Source: Candidatus Methylopumilus universalis (lineage in GTDB: Bacteria > Pseudomonadota > Gammaproteobacteria > Burkholderiales > Methylophilaceae). Taken from it: 64,000 bases of DNA. Under the pieces are notes generated by a model. The model searched no databases. It saw only the letters and a list, made by a program, of their open reading frames with translations, and was not told where the DNA came from. A program made the position numbers and the translations under genes. The DNA lies in the NCBI GenBank assembly GCA_945883335.1, contig CAMCXI010000002.1, positions 1 through 64,000 of the forward strand, read 5' to 3'. Numbering within the stretch: position 1 is the first letter of the stretch; every line of letters starts with the position of its first letter. Positions 27,362-38,556 of the stretch are shown here, one piece after another.

Positions 27362-27393
27362 AAAGCCCGCAAATTAAACTGCGGGTTTTTTTA
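27362..27393 (+). terminator. Bidirectional intrinsic terminator
   Basis: CCCGCA (27366-27371) and TGCGGG (27380-27385) form a hairpin preceded by A and followed by seven T. It terminates the MazG-like operon and, read on the other strand, the tpx transcript. Confidence 0.88.
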
Positions 27394-27406
27394 TGCTTGC
27401 AAATGC

Positions 27407-27910
27407 TTAAAGAACAGCTAGTGCCGCATCGTAGTTAGGCTCATTAGCAATTTCTGAAACTAATTCGCTATGTAAAACCTTATTATTCTCATCCAACACG
27501 ATCACCGCGCGTGCAGTTAAACCAGCTAAGCTGCTATCTAAAATCGCTACGCCGTAATTGGTCGCAAATTGCGCATTGTTCCGGAAGCTTGAAAGCGCGA
27601 TAACGTTCTCAATGCCCTCAGCGCCGCAGAAGCGGCTTTGTGCGAAAGGTAAGTCAGCAGAAATACATAGCACCACTGTATTATTAAGCGCAGCTGCTTT
27701 TTTGTTGAACTCACGCACTGAAGTTGCACAAGTTGGTGTATCAATACTTGGAAAAATGTTCAAAACTTTACGTTTCCCAGCGTAAGTCTCTAGTGTCACT
27801 GTTTCACGTTTTGCGTTGGCCAATTCAAAATTACGAGCAGTTTGGCCTCCTGTTGGTATGTTGCCGCCGATGGTGATTGGGTTGCCTTTGAGTGTCACTG
27901 CATTTGTCAT
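27407..27910 (-). CDS. tpx: Thiol peroxidase
   Basis: The 167-residue atypical 2-Cys peroxiredoxin has the peroxidatic cysteine in [14 protein letters not shown] (about Cys61) and the resolving cysteine in SRFCGAEG (about Cys95), the pattern of Tpx. It reduces hydrogen peroxide and alkyl hydroperoxides with thioredoxin. It is monocistronic, divergent from tig. An AAGGAGAA ribosome site precedes the start. Confidence 0.95.
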   Translation of the reverse strand: MTNAVTLKGNPITIGGNIPTGGQTARNFELANAKRETVTLETYAGKRKVLNIFPSIDTPTCATSVREFNKKAAALNNTVVLCISADLPFAQSRFCGAEGIENVIALSSFRNNAQFATNYGVAILDSSLAGLTARAVIVLDENNKVLHSELVSEIANEPNYDAALAVL

Positions 27911-28037
27911 AATAGTTCTCCTTGTTTAAGCCATAAAATATTTACTTGAGTATTTTAGTCTATTAATACTTTTTGTGTGTCTTTTAAGCGGATGATCACA
28001 GTGTAATAAAGCCGATTATCTAAAAAATCTCCTGTGA

Positions 28038-28043
28038 TATAAT
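28038..28043 (+). promoter_or_regulatory. Putative -10 of the tig promoter
   Basis: TATAAT preceded by TGTGA; no good -35 is seen at the right spacing. It lies about 110 bases before the tig start. Confidence 0.45.
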
Positions 28044-28151
28044 CGCAACCTTTATTAATTTAGTGAATCACACTGAAGTCTGAATTTTTGACAATCAATC
28101 AGTTTAGATTCGAATTTACATACCAATTTCTTGAGTTAAGGAACACAGCAC

Positions 28152-29456
28152 ATGTCAGCAACCGTTGAAATCATCAGCAAACTAGAACGCCGTATGACCG
28201 TAACCGTGCCGATGAAACCAATTGAGGATGAAATTAATCAACGTATCAGCCAATTGATGCGTACGGCAAAGTTGCCAGGTTTCCGTCCAGGTAAAGTACC
28301 AGCAAAATTTGTCCAGCAACAATATGGCGCACAGGCCCGTGATGAAGCCCTGACTAATGCCGTTGAGCGCTCATTCTCTGAAGGTGTTGAGTCAAATAAA
28401 TTGCGTGTGGCTGGTTATCCTAATATTGAGCACAAGCCTTTTGCTGAAGCGGACAAAGAATTTGAATACGTGGCAACTTTTGAAGTGTTCCCAGAGGTTG
28501 AAATTGGCGACTTGAGTAAAGTTAAGGTTGAACGCCCAGTATTGGACGTGGCTGAAGCAGACGTGCAAAGAACATTGGATGTGCTTGTGAAGCAACGTGC
28601 AACTTACGAACCAGTTAAACGTGCCGCCAAAAAAGGTGACAAAGTGAAACTTGGTTTGTCTGCATCCATTGATGGTAATGAAGTTGAAAGCACTGGTGGC
28701 CAAACGATTGATTTGGTGATAGGTGAAGGTGGCCGTGTTCCTCAGTTTGACGATCATTTGGTTGGCGCTAAAGCTGGCGGCGAAGCGACGTTTGAAATCA
28801 CTTATCCTGCAGACCATCAACCAGACCAATTAGCGGGAAAAACAGTATTTTATAAAGTGAACTTCGTTGAAGTGGCTCAAGTGAAATTGCCAGAAATTGA
28901 CGCTGACTTTGCAAAAACATTGGGCGTAGATGATGGCGACGTAGAAACGATGAAAGCTGAAATTAAAGAAAGCTTGTCACAAGAGGTAACTAAGCGCGTT
29001 CGTCAAAATGTAAAAGAACAAGTGTTTGATGCTTTGGTTTCAAATGCTAAATTTGAATTGCCTAACGCATTGCTTGGTATGGAAATCGATCGTTTAATGC
29101 AAATGTCACGCCATAACTTGCAACAACGCGGTGTTGATTTAGCAAACGTCACGCTTGAGCCTTCAATGTTTGAAGATCAAGCAAAGCGCGGTGCGACATT
29201 ACGTTTGGTATTGATGCACTTGGTAAATGAGCATTCATTACAAGCGGATGCTGACCAAGTTCGCGCGATGGTTGACCAATTCTCAGTAAGCTTTGAGCGT
29301 CCAGAGGATGTTGTGCGCTGGTACTATGACGACGTTAAACGTCTTGATGAGCCAGCAGCCTTAGCAACAGAAGAAAATGTTGTTAACTGGGTATTGGCAA
29401 CTGCAAAAGTAACCGACAAAAAAGTGAAATTTGATGATTTAATGGGTAATGCATAA
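28152..29456 (+). CDS. tig: Trigger factor
   Basis: The 434-residue ribosome-bound chaperone with peptidyl-prolyl isomerase activity is of normal length. The N-terminal ribosome-binding domain contains the signature GFRPGKVP (about residues 42-49), and an FKBP-type domain follows ([16 protein letters not shown], about 157-172), then the alpha-helical C-domain. It begins the tig-clpP-clpX-lon cluster; its stop overlaps the clpP start by one base. Confidence 0.96.
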   Translation: MSATVEIISKLERRMTVTVPMKPIEDEINQRISQLMRTAKLPGFRPGKVPAKFVQQQYGAQARDEALTNAVERSFSEGVESNKLRVAGYPNIEHKPFAEADKEFEYVATFEVFPEVEIGDLSKVKVERPVLDVAEADVQRTLDVLVKQRATYEPVKRAAKKGDKVKLGLSASIDGNEVESTGGQTIDLVIGEGGRVPQFDDHLVGAKAGGEATFEITYPADHQPDQLAGKTVFYKVNFVEVAQVKLPEIDADFAKTLGVDDGDVETMKAEIKESLSQEVTKRVRQNVKEQVFDALVSNAKFELPNALLGMEIDRLMQMSRHNLQQRGVDLANVTLEPSMFEDQAKRGATLRLVLMHLVNEHSLQADADQVRAMVDQFSVSFERPEDVVRWYYDDVKRLDEPAALATEENVVNWVLATAKVTDKKVKFDDLMGNA

Positions 29457-30109
29457 TGCAAACGCCAAGTCATCACCAAATGAAGGAAATGATAAGCGCT
29501 ATGGATACGCAAGGTCTTGGTTATATCCCCATGGTCGTAGAACAAAGCGGCCGAGGTGAGCGTTCTTATGATATTTATTCACGCTTACTCAAAGAGCGTG
29601 TGATTTTCTTGGTGGGCCCTGTGAATGACATGACGGCCAACTTGGTGGTGGCGCAGCTATTGTTTTTGGAAGCGGAAAATCCAGATAAGGATATTTCGCT
29701 TTACATCAACTCACCGGGTGGTTCAGTCACTGCTGGGATGTCTATTTATGACACTATGCAATTTATTAAGCCTGACGTGAGCACTTTATGTATTGGCCAA
29801 GCGGCCAGCATGGGCGCTTTCTTGTTGGCGGCTGGTGCTAAAGATAAGCGTTTTAGTTTGCCTAACTCACGCATTATGATTCATCAACCGTCTGGCGGCT
29901 TTCAAGGCCAATCAACGGATATTGAGATTCACGCAAAAGAAATTTTGTATCTGCGTGCGAAGCTCAATGAAATTTTGGCGCACCACACAGGCCGCACAGC
30001 AGAAGAAATTGACCGCGATACAGAGCGTGATAATTTCATGAGCGCTGAGCAATCAGTGACCTATGGCTTGATTGATAAAGTGATCGAAAATCGTCCTGAG
30101 GCTGCTTAA
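29456..30109 (+). CDS. clpP: ATP-dependent Clp protease proteolytic subunit
   Basis: The 217-residue serine peptidase has a catalytic triad of Ser in [12 protein letters not shown] (about residue 122), His in MIHQPSGG (about 147) and Asp in the C-terminal helix. It forms the double heptamer that degrades substrates delivered by ClpX or ClpA. An N-terminal segment of about 20 residues ([12 protein letters not shown]) probably carries a propeptide. It is coupled to tig by TAATG and followed by clpX after 63 bases. Confidence 0.97.
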   Translation: MQTPSHHQMKEMISAMDTQGLGYIPMVVEQSGRGERSYDIYSRLLKERVIFLVGPVNDMTANLVVAQLLFLEAENPDKDISLYINSPGGSVTAGMSIYDTMQFIKPDVSTLCIGQAASMGAFLLAAGAKDKRFSLPNSRIMIHQPSGGFQGQSTDIEIHAKEILYLRAKLNEILAHHTGRTAEEIDRDTERDNFMSAEQSVTYGLIDKVIENRPEAA

Positions 30110-30172
30110 TCTGTTTTGTTGCTTAAACCAAAGTTAGCAGTATGTTTATAAAGAAATTTTTAGGAATAGTGA

Positions 30173-31441
30173 ATGACAACAAACGCATCAGACGAAAAAC
30201 TACTTTATTGTTCGTTTTGCGGTAAAAGTCAGCATGAAGTTAAAAAACTGATTGCTGGACCCTCTGTATTCATTTGCGACGAGTGTGTAGACCTCTGTAA
30301 CGATATTATCCGTGAAGAAGCGCAAACGGTTGACGGCGAAAAAGTCGGTGACAAAAAACTACCAACGCCTAAAGAAATCTGTGCGATTCTTGATCAGTAT
30401 GTGATTGGTCAAGTGCAAGCTAAAAAGAGCTTGGCAGTGGCGGTATACAACCACTACAAACGTTTAGATCAACCAATAGCAAAAGATGATGTTGAAATTG
30501 CTAAGAGCAATATTTTAGTCATTGGCCCAACAGGTTCAGGTAAAACTTTGCTTGCTCAGACGCTAGCGCGTTTATTAGATGTGCCATTTGTGATGGCGGA
30601 TGCAACTACGTTGACTGAAGCGGGTTATGTGGGCGAAGACGTTGAAAATATCATGCAGAAGCTTCTGCAAAAATGTGATTACGATATTGATAAAGCCCAG
30701 CGCGGCATTGTTTATATCGATGAAATTGACAAGATTTCACGCAAATCAGATAACCCATCTATTACTCGCGATGTTTCTGGCGAAGGCGTTCAACAAGCTT
30801 TGCTCAAGCTGATTGAAGGTACTGTCGCTTCTGTGCCGCCTCAAGGTGGCCGCAAGCATCCAAACCAAGAGTTTGTTCAGCTAGACACAACGAACATTCT
30901 TTTCATTTGTGGCGGCGCCTTTGATGGCCTAGATAAAGTGATTCGTCGTCGCTCTGAAAAGGGCGGTATCGGTTTCGGCGCTGAAGTTAAGAGTAAAGAA
31001 GATTCACGGGCGATTGGTGAAGTGTTACGTGATGTTGAGCCTGAAGATTTGATTAAGTTTGGTCTTATCCCCGAGTTTGTTGGCCGCTTACCTGCCATTG
31101 CAACCCTTGAGTCTCTAGACGAGGCTGCACTAATGACGATTCTGATTGAGCCTAAAAATGCCTTAACTAAACAATTCGCTAAGCTCTTCAAAATGGAAGG
31201 GGTTGAGCTAGAGTTCCGTGATGAAGCTCTCCGCTTGATTTCAAAGAAAGCGCTTGAGCGAAAAACTGGTGCTCGCGGCCTACGCTCAATTATGGAGCAT
31301 GCTTTGCTGGAAATTATGTTTGATTTACCTTCCATGCCAAATCTCACTAAGGTTGTTGTGGATGAAGGCACTATTAGGGGTGATAACCCACCTATCTTGG
31401 TTTATTCTGAGGAAGCAGTAAAGGCTGAGTCAGCCAGCTAA
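30173..31441 (+). CDS. clpX: ATP-dependent Clp protease ATP-binding subunit ClpX
   Basis: The 422-residue AAA+ unfoldase starts with the four-cysteine zinc-binding domain (CSFCGKSQ then CDECVDLC, residues 13-42). Walker A is GPTGSGKT (about 118-125), Walker [10 protein letters not shown] (about 180-188). It recognises tagged substrates and feeds them to ClpP. Followed by a 148-base spacer containing a heat-shock promoter for lon. Confidence 0.97.
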   Translation: MTTNASDEKLLYCSFCGKSQHEVKKLIAGPSVFICDECVDLCNDIIREEAQTVDGEKVGDKKLPTPKEICAILDQYVIGQVQAKKSLAVAVYNHYKRLDQPIAKDDVEIAKSNILVIGPTGSGKTLLAQTLARLLDVPFVMADATTLTEAGYVGEDVENIMQKLLQKCDYDIDKAQRGIVYIDEIDKISRKSDNPSITRDVSGEGVQQALLKLIEGTVASVPPQGGRKHPNQEFVQLDTTNILFICGGAFDGLDKVIRRRSEKGGIGFGAEVKSKEDSRAIGEVLRDVEPEDLIKFGLIPEFVGRLPAIATLESLDEAALMTILIEPKNALTKQFAKLFKMEGVELEFRDEALRLISKKALERKTGARGLRSIMEHALLEIMFDLPSMPNLTKVVVDEGTIRGDNPPILVYSEEAVKAESAS

Positions 31442-31497
31442 GTCGAGTCTTTTAGTGTTGTATTAAAGTAATTATTCTAAATATTAAAAATAATTTG

Positions 31498-31520
31498 CGC
31501 TGGCACTTGAAGCGCCAGCG
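31498..31520. repeat. Perfect inverted repeat around the lon -35 element
   Basis: CGCTGGC (31498-31504) and GCCAGCG (31514-31520) are exact inverted copies with a nine-base loop. The loop contains most of the -35 element of the lon promoter. It may also weakly terminate clpX, since TTTAT follows. Confidence 0.7.
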
Positions 31521-31534
31521 TTTATCCCCAATTA
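31506..31534 (+). promoter_or_regulatory. Sigma-32 heat-shock promoter of lon
   Basis: CTTGAAG (31506-31512), spacer of exactly 13 bases, then CCCCAATTA (31526-31534). The E. coli RpoH consensus is CTTGAAA, N11-16, CCCCATnT. lon is an RpoH regulon gene in E. coli, so position and match agree. It is 55 bases upstream of the start codon. Confidence 0.78.
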
Positions 31535-31589
31535 GATTGCATAGATAATCGGCATATTGCCGAACGAAGCTAACGCTAAAGGCTTTCTC

Positions 31590-34019
31590 ATGACAGAACA
31601 AACATTGCCATCTTTTACCCCAGATACAGGATTCTTACCGCTACTCCCTTTGCGTGATGTAGTGATTTATCCACATCTCGTCATTCCACTCTTTGTTGGT
31701 CGTGCAAAATCAGTGAAGGCCCTTGAGATTGCTTCTGAAGGTAATAAGCAAATCTTTTTATTGGCGCAAAAATCAGCTAATAAAGATGAGCCAGAAGCTT
31801 CAGATTTATATGATGTTGGCACGATAGCGACTGTTTTGCAGATGCTCAAGTTGCCTGATGGCACCGTAAAAGTGCTGGTCGAAGGGGTAATTCGCGCTAA
31901 ATTAGTTGACTTCCAAGATACTGAAAATTGTTTTACAGCTAAAGCTGAAGTGATTGTTGATGTGCAAGAGGATGAGCATGAGGTTCAAGCGCTTATGCGA
32001 ACTGTCTTTACGCAGTTTGATCAATACGTAAAACTCAATAAAAAAATTCCACCTGAGATTTTGACTTCACTTGCAACGATTGAAGATGCAAGCCGATTAG
32101 CAGACACCATTACCGCGCATCTCACTTTGAAGCTCGAAGAAAAGCAAAGCATCCTTGAAATGTTTAGCATCTCCCAACGTCTTGAGCATTTGCTTGGTGT
32201 AATGGAGGGTGAAATTGATATCCTGCAAGTCGAGAAACGTATCCGTGGCCGTGTGAAACGCCAGATGGAAAAAAGTCAGCGCGAATATTATTTGAATGAG
32301 CAAGTAAAAGCGATTCAAAAAGAGCTTGGTGAGCAAGACGAAAACGCCGACATTGATGAGCTAGCTAAGAAAATTGAGTCCGCCAAAATGCCTAAAGAGG
32401 CTTTGGATAAAGCGAATGCTGAAATGAAAAAGCTCAGAATGATGTCGCCAATGTCTGCAGAAGCAAGCGTAGTGCGAAATTATATTGAAACCTTGGTTAA
32501 CTTGCCTTGGAAGAAGAAAACTAAAATCCATAAAGATTTGGTAGAAGCGCAGCGCATTCTTGATGAAGACCATTACGGCCTTGAGAAGGTTAAAGAACGT
32601 ATTGTTGAGTACCTTGCTGTGCAACAGCGCGTTGATAAATCAAAGGCGCCAATTCTTTGCTTGGTTGGGCCACCTGGTGTGGGTAAAACTTCGCTGGGTC
32701 AAAGTATTGCTAAGGCGATTAATCGTAAATTTGTGCGTGTTGCTTTAGGTGGCGTCCGAGATGAGTCAGAAATCCGGGGTCATCGCCGCACTTACATTGG
32801 CTCTATGCCAGGTAAGATTTTACAAAGCATGGCTAAAGCTTCAGTAAAAAACCCATTATTTTTGTTAGATGAAGTCGACAAGATGGGGCAAGACATGCGC
32901 GGTGATCCATCTTCTGCATTGCTAGAAGTGCTTGATCCAGAACAAAACCATACTTTTGTCGATCATTACGTTGAAGTTGAATATGATTTGTCCGATGTGA
33001 TGTTTGTGGCAACGTCTAACTCACTCAATATTCCAGAAGCCTTAATGGATCGTATGGAAATTATCCGTCTTGCTGGATATACCGAAGATGAAAAGCTTAA
33101 TATCGCTATGCGCTACTTGGTGCCTAAGCAATTAAAAGCGCACGGTTTAAAAGCGGGTGAAATTGAAATTTCTGAAGCTTCTGTACAAGAAATTATTCGT
33201 TACTACACTCGTGAAGCCGGCGTTCGTAGTCTTGATAGAGAGATCTCTAAGATCTGCCGCAAGGTTGTGAAAGACATTCTGACTGCAAAACTAAGCTTGC
33301 CTAAGGATGGCAAGGTTGAGCAGATTGTTGTGACGCCAGCGGTTGTAGAGAAATACCTTGGTGTTCAGCGTTTCGATTACGGCCTTGCCGAAAAAGAGAA
33401 TCAAGTGGGTCAGGTAACAGGCCTTGCTTGGACGCAAGTCGGTGGCGATTTGTTGACGATTGAATCCGTGGCAATGCCAGGTAAAGGCAAGACGATTACC
33501 ACTGGTAAGCTTGGTGATGTCATGCAAGAGTCTATTCAAGCCGCGATGAGTGTGGTGAGGAGTCGAGCTAAGCGCCTAGGTATCCCTGAAGATTTTTATG
33601 AAAAGAACGACATTCATATTCACTTCCCGGAAGGCGCTACCCCTAAGGATGGACCTAGTGCGGGTATCGGTATTACAACAGCCTTGGTTTCTGTGCTCAC
33701 CAACATTCCAGTGCGTGCAGATGTTGCGATGACAGGAGAGATCACTTTGCGTGGTGAAGTGTTGCCAATCGGTGGTCTTAAAGAGAAGTTGTTGGCTGCG
33801 CATCGAGGCGGGATTAAAACCGTATTGATTCCAGATCAAAACCTCAAGGATTTGACTGAGATCCCAGATAACGTTAAAAATTGCTTGGTCATTCATCCTG
33901 TTAAATGGATTGATGAGGTATTAGAGTACGCTTTAGAAAAAATGCCAGAAGCAACCGTTGAGGTGATCCCAATTAAAGATCCCAAAGAAGTTGAAGCTTT
34001 GACAATAACCAAGCATTAA
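31590..34019 (+). CDS. lon: ATP-dependent protease Lon
   Basis: The protein has about 809 residues. The N-terminal substrate-binding domain begins [19 protein letters not shown] (about 20-38). The AAA+ domain has Walker [10 protein letters not shown] (about 358-366) and Walker [10 protein letters not shown]. The protease domain has the catalytic serine in [10 protein letters not shown] (about 689) and a lysine downstream. It degrades damaged and regulatory proteins. I chose ATG 31590 (MTEQTLPSF) because AAAGG precedes it; the frame is open 33 bases upstream. Confidence 0.96.
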   Translation: MTEQTLPSFTPDTGFLPLLPLRDVVIYPHLVIPLFVGRAKSVKALEIASEGNKQIFLLAQKSANKDEPEASDLYDVGTIATVLQMLKLPDGTVKVLVEGVIRAKLVDFQDTENCFTAKAEVIVDVQEDEHEVQALMRTVFTQFDQYVKLNKKIPPEILTSLATIEDASRLADTITAHLTLKLEEKQSILEMFSISQRLEHLLGVMEGEIDILQVEKRIRGRVKRQMEKSQREYYLNEQVKAIQKELGEQDENADIDELAKKIESAKMPKEALDKANAEMKKLRMMSPMSAEASVVRNYIETLVNLPWKKKTKIHKDLVEAQRILDEDHYGLEKVKERIVEYLAVQQRVDKSKAPILCLVGPPGVGKTSLGQSIAKAINRKFVRVALGGVRDESEIRGHRRTYIGSMPGKILQSMAKASVKNPLFLLDEVDKMGQDMRGDPSSALLEVLDPEQNHTFVDHYVEVEYDLSDVMFVATSNSLNIPEALMDRMEIIRLAGYTEDEKLNIAMRYLVPKQLKAHGLKAGEIEISEASVQEIIRYYTREAGVRSLDREISKICRKVVKDILTAKLSLPKDGKVEQIVVTPAVVEKYLGVQRFDYGLAEKENQVGQVTGLAWTQVGGDLLTIESVAMPGKGKTITTGKLGDVMQESIQAAMSVVRSRAKRLGIPEDFYEKNDIHIHFPEGATPKDGPSAGIGITTALVSVLTNIPVRADVAMTGEITLRGEVLPIGGLKEKLLAAHRGGIKTVLIPDQNLKDLTEIPDNVKNCLVIHPVKWIDEVLEYALEKMPEATVEVIPIKDPKEVEALTITKH

Positions 34020-34030
34020 TAGAATATTTG

Positions 34031-34061
34031 GTGTCAAAGGCTTGACACAGGCTTTTGACAC
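34031..34061. repeat. Nested inverted repeats in the hupB promoter
   Basis: GTGTCAAA (34031-34038) and TTTGACAC (34054-34061) are exact inverted copies, and TTGACA (34042-34047) between them is inverted relative to TGTCAA. The promoter -35 sits inside the repeat, as an operator would. Confidence 0.65.
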
Positions 34062-34071
34062 TTGATATAAA
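34042..34071 (+). promoter_or_regulatory. Sigma-70 promoter of hupB
   Basis: A consensus TTGACA (34042-34047), 18-base spacer and TATAAA (34066-34071), 60 bases upstream of the hupB ATG. Confidence 0.78.
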
Positions 34072-34130
34072 GTAAAATAGCAGGGCTTTTAACTGACCTG
34101 TTTTATAAATAATAACGCAAGGGGATATAA

Positions 34131-34403
34131 GTGAATAAATCAGAGCTAATCGACCAAATCGCAAAAGCCGCTGGAATCTCAAAGGCAGCAGCGGGCCGTG
34201 CATTGGACGCAACAACTTCAGCAGTGACTGGCGCATTAAAAAAGGGTGATCTAGTTACTCTTATTGGTTTCGGAACATTCTATGTTGGTAAACGCGCTGC
34301 TCGTAACGGTCGTAACCCACGTACTGGTGCAACAATTTCTATTAAAGCTGCTAATTCCCCTAAATTTAGGGCTGGTAAAGCGCTCAAAGATGCTGTAAAC
34401 TAG
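34131..34403 (+). CDS. hupB: DNA-binding protein HU-beta
   Basis: The 90-residue histone-like protein begins [20 protein letters not shown] and has the conserved HU arm: LIGFGTF then [14 protein letters not shown] then [11 protein letters not shown]. It bends and compacts DNA as a dimer. The ribosome site AAGGGG precedes the start. Two tRNA genes follow, as in other betaproteobacteria. Confidence 0.97.
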   Translation: MNKSELIDQIAKAAGISKAAAGRALDATTSAVTGALKKGDLVTLIGFGTFYVGKRAARNGRNPRTGATISIKAANSPKFRAGKALKDAVN

Positions 34404-34425
34404 CGTTCTTCGTTGGTTAACGAAT

Positions 34426-34501
34426 GGGTGATTAGCTCAGTTGGTAGAGCGTCGCCCTTACAAGGCGAATGTCGGCGGTTCGACCCCGTCATCACCCACC
34501 A
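34426..34501 (+). tRNA. tRNA-Val (anticodon TAC)
   Basis: A 76-base cloverleaf with acceptor stem GGGTGAT/ATCACCC, anticodon TAC in CCCTTACAAGG, T-loop TTCGACC and encoded CCA. It begins 22 bases after the hupB stop with no terminator between, so it may be co-transcribed with hupB. Confidence 0.97.
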
Positions 34502-34554
34502 TTCAACCATCGTAGAAAAGTCGCTACATTGTTATATATGTACCGCATAGTTTT

Positions 34555-34631
34555 GGAGTGGTAGTTCAGTTGGTTAGAATACCGGCCTGTCACGCCGGGG
34601 GTCGCGGGTTCGAGTCCCGTCCACTCCGCCA
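34555..34631 (+). tRNA. tRNA-Asp (anticodon GTC)
   Basis: A 77-base cloverleaf with acceptor stem GGAGTGG/CCACTCC, anticodon GTC in CCTGTCACG, T-loop TTCGAGT and encoded CCA. It follows tRNA-Val by 53 bases. Confidence 0.97.
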
Positions 34632-34672
34632 CGAATTACCTAGTGTTTAAAAGCATGTAGTGATTCATCAAA

Positions 34673-34698
34673 AAGCCTCGCGAAAGCGGGGCTTTTTG
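34673..34698 (+). terminator. Intrinsic terminator after tRNA-Asp
   Basis: AAGCCTCGC (34673-34681) pairs with GCGGGGCTT (34686-34694) over a GAAA tetraloop, with one G-U pair, followed by T. A stable GNRA loop supports it. Confidence 0.9.
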
Positions 34699-34925
34699 TT
34701 TTTCTAAACTGGCACTCAGACCCATGGTAAGGTGCTTTTTAAAGCGCTCTGATCTCTTCCCTTAAGCCTGTCAAGGCTAACTCATGTATGGTATAATTAC
34801 GGATTGTTTACAATTCAGCGCTTAGTCATTTTTACGCTTGTTTTAAGTCTTGTTATTAGAACTTTTTGACAGGTTTATTGACATATAAAAGGTGCATTTA
34901 CTAATTAATCGAAGGTGTAATCGTT

Positions 34926-36824
34926 ATGTTGGAAGTTATTCGCGCGCATTCTAAAGGTTGGCTTGCAAAGTTGATTTTGACTTTAATTACAGTGCCATTT
35001 GCCTTGTTTGGTATTGATGCCTATTTGAAAGATGCTGGCGATGGCGCTTCAGTTGCCAAGGTAGATGGAGCCACTATTTCTATTCAAGAGTATCGCAATG
35101 CGATGCAAAGCTTAAGGGATCGTCTTCAAAAAGAAAACCCTAAAGACATTGGCGCCTTAGATTCGCCAGAAGTTAAGCAATCAGTCTTGGATCGTTTAAT
35201 CAACACACGATTACTCAACGCCGAAGTTGATAATAACAACTTTAAAGTCACTAATGAGCAACTAGCTCAATTCATCACTAGTTTGCCTGAGTTTCAGCAA
35301 GGGGGTAAATTCTCACAAGAGGTATACGACAAACTGTTGAGCCAAAATCAAATGACACCATCGCAATTCGAGAAGAAAATGCGTGGAGAATTACTGTTAC
35401 AGCAAGTACGAGATGGGGTTCCTGGATTAGCCTTTACTTCAAAGGCGGTTGAAGATGCCGTGCTTAATGTTGAGCATCAACAACGGGAAGTATCGGTTGC
35501 TGAAATCAAAACGGCTGATTTCATTTCTCAAGTGAACGTTGATCCATCCGAGGTGCAGGCTTACTACGAGAAGCATAAAGATAAATTTAAAGTGCCAGAG
35601 CAGGTAAAGTTGGAGTTTGTGATGTTATCTGCAAACACGTTGATTCCGAAGATGCAAACAACAGATGAAGAAGCAAAAAAATTCTATGATGAAAATGCAT
35701 CTAAATTTCAAGGTAGTGAGCAACGTCATGCAAGCCACATCCTAATTGGTGCTAGTGCAAGTGCCTCTCCTGAAGCAAAAGCTGAAGCTAAGAAAAAAGC
35801 TGAACAAGTGCTCGCAGAAGTTAAGAAAAATCCAGCAAAGTTCGCTGAGCTAGCTAAAAAGTACTCACAAGATCCGGGTTCGGCTGAAAAAGGTGGTGAC
35901 CTGGGTACCTTTGGTCGTGGTTCTATGGTTAAGCCATTTGAAGATGCTGCTTTCTCAATGAAGCCGGGTGAAGTTAGTGGCTTGGTTCAGTCTGATTTCG
36001 GTTATCACATCATTAAGTTGACTGAAATTGTTGGTCAAGGACAGGGATTTGAAACGCTGAAGCCACAGATTCGTGCAGAACTAATGTATCAAAAAGCGCT
36101 AGTTAAATTTTCAGAACAAGCAGAAGCTTTCAGTGCGACTGTTTATGAACAATCTACTAGCCTAAAGCCAGTGGCTGATGCTTACAATATTCCTGTTCAG
36201 AAGACTGAATGGTTAAGTTACGCTGATGGTGCTAAATTCTTTAAAAGCGACAAATTAATGACGCTAGTTTTCACCAATGAAGTGCTTAAAGATAAACGTA
36301 ATACGGAAGCGGTTGAGGTTTCTAATAACACCCTTGTTTCAGCTCGTGTTGTTGAACATAAGGCTTCAGCGCCACGTAGTTTTGATGAAGTAAAAGGGGG
36401 CATAGCTGATTTATTGAAAATCGAGAAGGCAACGAAGTTGGCGATCGATAAAGGAGCTGCCTCACTTGCAAGCCTTAAATCTTCGAAAGAAGTCGCTGGT
36501 TTGGATTGGATAACCCCTGTCGTTGTCGATCGTAAAAATGCCCAAGGCTTAACAGACTTAACGATGTCCAATGTGTTTAAAGTTGATACTAATAAATTAC
36601 CAGCTTACGCAGGTATTGCGGACAGTCAAAAAGGCTATTTGTTGATTAAGGTGACGGCTGTTCAAAATAAACTTGCGGATGAAGAATCTAGAAAAACAGC
36701 TTTACTGGATTTGAGAACTGCAATGGCTTCAGAATTTTCATCTGCCTATATTGGCACATTGAAATCAAATAAAAAGATCATGGTGAATAGCCGTTTGATG
36801 ATGAGTGACTCTGCTGAACAATAA
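34926..36824 (+). CDS. ppiD: Periplasmic folding chaperone PpiD (SurA N-terminal domain)
   Basis: The 632-residue membrane-anchored protein has one N-terminal transmembrane helix ([20 protein letters not shown], about 14-33), a SurA-like chaperone region (about 35-190), and one parvulin isomerase domain (HASHILIG to YHIIKLTEI, about 270-370). PpiD sits at the SecYEG exit and aids folding of exported proteins. Its place after hupB is as in E. coli (lon-hupB-ppiD). Upstream spacer of about 225 bases holds a TATAAT at 34792. Confidence 0.93.
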   Translation: MLEVIRAHSKGWLAKLILTLITVPFALFGIDAYLKDAGDGASVAKVDGATISIQEYRNAMQSLRDRLQKENPKDIGALDSPEVKQSVLDRLINTRLLNAEVDNNNFKVTNEQLAQFITSLPEFQQGGKFSQEVYDKLLSQNQMTPSQFEKKMRGELLLQQVRDGVPGLAFTSKAVEDAVLNVEHQQREVSVAEIKTADFISQVNVDPSEVQAYYEKHKDKFKVPEQVKLEFVMLSANTLIPKMQTTDEEAKKFYDENASKFQGSEQRHASHILIGASASASPEAKAEAKKKAEQVLAEVKKNPAKFAELAKKYSQDPGSAEKGGDLGTFGRGSMVKPFEDAAFSMKPGEVSGLVQSDFGYHIIKLTEIVGQGQGFETLKPQIRAELMYQKALVKFSEQAEAFSATVYEQSTSLKPVADAYNIPVQKTEWLSYADGAKFFKSDKLMTLVFTNEVLKDKRNTEAVEVSNNTLVSARVVEHKASAPRSFDEVKGGIADLLKIEKATKLAIDKGAASLASLKSSKEVAGLDWITPVVVDRKNAQGLTDLTMSNVFKVDTNKLPAYAGIADSQKGYLLIKVTAVQNKLADEESRKTALLDLRTAMASEFSSAYIGTLKSNKKIMVNSRLMMSDSAEQ

Positions 36825-36863
36825 TGATTACTTATTGAGTATTTGAAGTTAGTTGCAAATAAA

Positions 36864-36895
36864 AAAAGGCCATCAATTTATTGACGGCCTTTTTG
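36864..36895 (-). terminator. Intrinsic terminator between ppiD and fabI
   Basis: The inverted repeat GGCCATCAA/TTGACGGCC (36868-36889) has A and T tracts on both sides. Read on the reverse strand the one imperfect pair is a G-U wobble; read forward it is a mismatch, so it best serves fabI but may serve both. Confidence 0.85.
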
Positions 36896-36916
36896 TTTCA
36901 GCGAAGTTTCTGAAGC

Positions 36917-37702
36917 TTAGTCAACAATGCCAGCAGCAGTAATATTCATGCCGCCGTCGACATAAGTAATCTCGCCTGTTACACCAGAAGCTAAGTCGCT
37001 ACATAAGAAAGCAGATACATTACCAACTTCTTCAATCGTTACGTTACGACGTAGCGGTGCATGCTTTTGGTTAAAGCCTTGCATCTTGTCGAAATCTGCA
37101 ATGCCTGAAGCAGCCAATGTTTTAATTGGGCCCGCGGAGACTGCATTTACACGGATGCCCTTAGGGCCTAAGCTTTGGGCCATGTAGCGTACGTTGGCCT
37201 CTAAGCTTGCCTTTGCAACACCCATTACGTTGTAGTTAGGCAATGTACGTTCTGCGCCTAAGTAACTGATGGTTAGCAAGCTACCATTACGGCCTTCCAT
37301 CATCGGCATCGCGGCTTTAGCAAGGGCGGCAAAGCTGTATGAGCTAATGTCGTGGGCGATACGGAAGTATTCACGTGTTACTTTTTCTAGGTAGTCACCA
37401 TCTAGCGCATCTTTAGGAACGAATGCGACTGAATGAACGACTACGTCTATACCATCCCAATGTTTAGCCAGGGCAGGGAATAGGGCGTCGATTTGCTCAT
37501 CGCTTCCCACATCACACGGCAATACGATGGTTGAGTCAAAGTCTGCCGCTAATTTTTTTACGCGGTCTTCAAACTTATCCATTTGGTAAGTAAAGGCAAG
37601 CTCAGCGCCTTCGCGTTTCATCGCTTCAGCTATGCCGTAGGCAATAGAGCGATTACTTAAAAGACCAACGATTAATACGCGTTTTCCAGTGAGGAATCCC
37701 AT
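36917..37702 (-). CDS. fabI: Enoyl-[acyl-carrier-protein] reductase (NADH)
   Basis: The 261-residue short-chain dehydrogenase-type enzyme makes the last reduction of each fatty-acid elongation cycle. The NAD-binding start is [20 protein letters not shown] (residues 6-25) and the FabI catalytic pattern Y-x6-K is in [11 protein letters not shown] (about Tyr156, Lys163). It ends ADFDKMQGF then GGMNITAAG. It is the last gene of a reverse-strand run that begins with mltD. Confidence 0.95.
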   Translation of the reverse strand: MGFLTGKRVLIVGLLSNRSIAYGIAEAMKREGAELAFTYQMDKFEDRVKKLAADFDSTIVLPCDVGSDEQIDALFPALAKHWDGIDVVVHSVAFVPKDALDGDYLEKVTREYFRIAHDISSYSFAALAKAAMPMMEGRNGSLLTISYLGAERTLPNYNVMGVAKASLEANVRYMAQSLGPKGIRVNAVSAGPIKTLAASGIADFDKMQGFNQKHAPLRRNVTIEEVGNVSAFLCSDLASGVTGEITYVDGGMNITAAGIVD

Positions 37703-37731
37703 GAACAGCTTTCCTTAGTAGTCAAAATTTT

Positions 37732-38556
37732 TTATTTGTTATTTGAAGTTCTTGGGTCTAGCGCGTCGCGCAGACCTTCACCAAGCAAATTATAACCCAT
37801 GACAGTGATTAATATGGCAAGGCCAGGGAACATTGATAACCACCAAGCGAACTCGATGTACTCCTTGCCATCAGTGAGAATATTGCCCCAAGAGGCTTGT
37901 GGGGCTTGAACACCCAAGCCTAAAAAGCTTAATCCAGACTCAACCAACACCGCGCTAGCAATCCCAAGCACCGAGCTCACGATAATGGGGGTGAGACTAT
38001 TTGGTAATAGTTGTTTGAAAATTAAACGACTATCTTTAGCGCCTAAAGTCTGGGATGCGAGAACAAACTCACGATTCCTGAGGCTCATAAACTCGGCACG
38101 TACCAGACGGGTAACACCCATCCACGATGTTAGGCCAATCACAATCATGATGTTCCAGATTGAAGGGGTCAAAAAAGCAATGACGGCTAATATTAAGAAG
38201 AATGTTGGTATAGACAACATGACATCAACAATACGCATAATGACCGTATCTACCCAGTCACGATAGAAGCCCGCGATAGCACCTAGGACAATGCCGATAA
38301 TGGTGGCAATACCAACCGCTACGATGCCTACTAAAAGCGATATGCGGGCCCCAAATAGCATTCTTGAGTATACGTCTCGTCCCAAGCCGTCAGTGCCCAT
38401 CAAGTGCATCGATGAAGGAGAAAGCAAAATGTTTTTGACGTTAATCGCATCTGGATCATATGGCGCAATGCATGGGGCAAAAATTGCCATCATCGATATT
38501 ACTCCGATGATAATCAAGCCAGCTAAAGCTAACGGGTTTTTAATGATAGCGTTCAT
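37732..38556 (-). CDS. Oligopeptide/dipeptide-type ABC transporter permease (OppC/DppC-like)
   Basis: The 274-residue inner-membrane permease has about six helices. An N-terminal OppC_N segment is followed by the BPD_transp_1 core, with the EAA-like loop VRAEFMSLRNREFVLASQTLG (in part) and the conserved MGTDGLGRDVYSRML near residue 55. Its start overlaps the stop of the partner permease by four bases (ATGA). It pairs with the OppB-like permease to form the membrane channel. Confidence 0.92.
   Translation of the reverse strand: MNAIIKNPLALAGLIIIGVISMMAIFAPCIAPYDPDAINVKNILLSPSSMHLMGTDGLGRDVYSRMLFGARISLLVGIVAVGIATIIGIVLGAIAGFYRDWVDTVIMRIVDVMLSIPTFFLILAVIAFLTPSIWNIMIVIGLTSWMGVTRLVRAEFMSLRNREFVLASQTLGAKDSRLIFKQLLPNSLTPIIVSSVLGIASAVLVESGLSFLGLGVQAPQASWGNILTDGKEYIEFAWWLSMFPGLAILITVMGYNLLGEGLRDALDPRTSNNK

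Noticed and set aside
28392-28829. 145-codon frame antisense to tig
   Set aside because: Shadow of the trigger factor gene; no ribosome site or family match.
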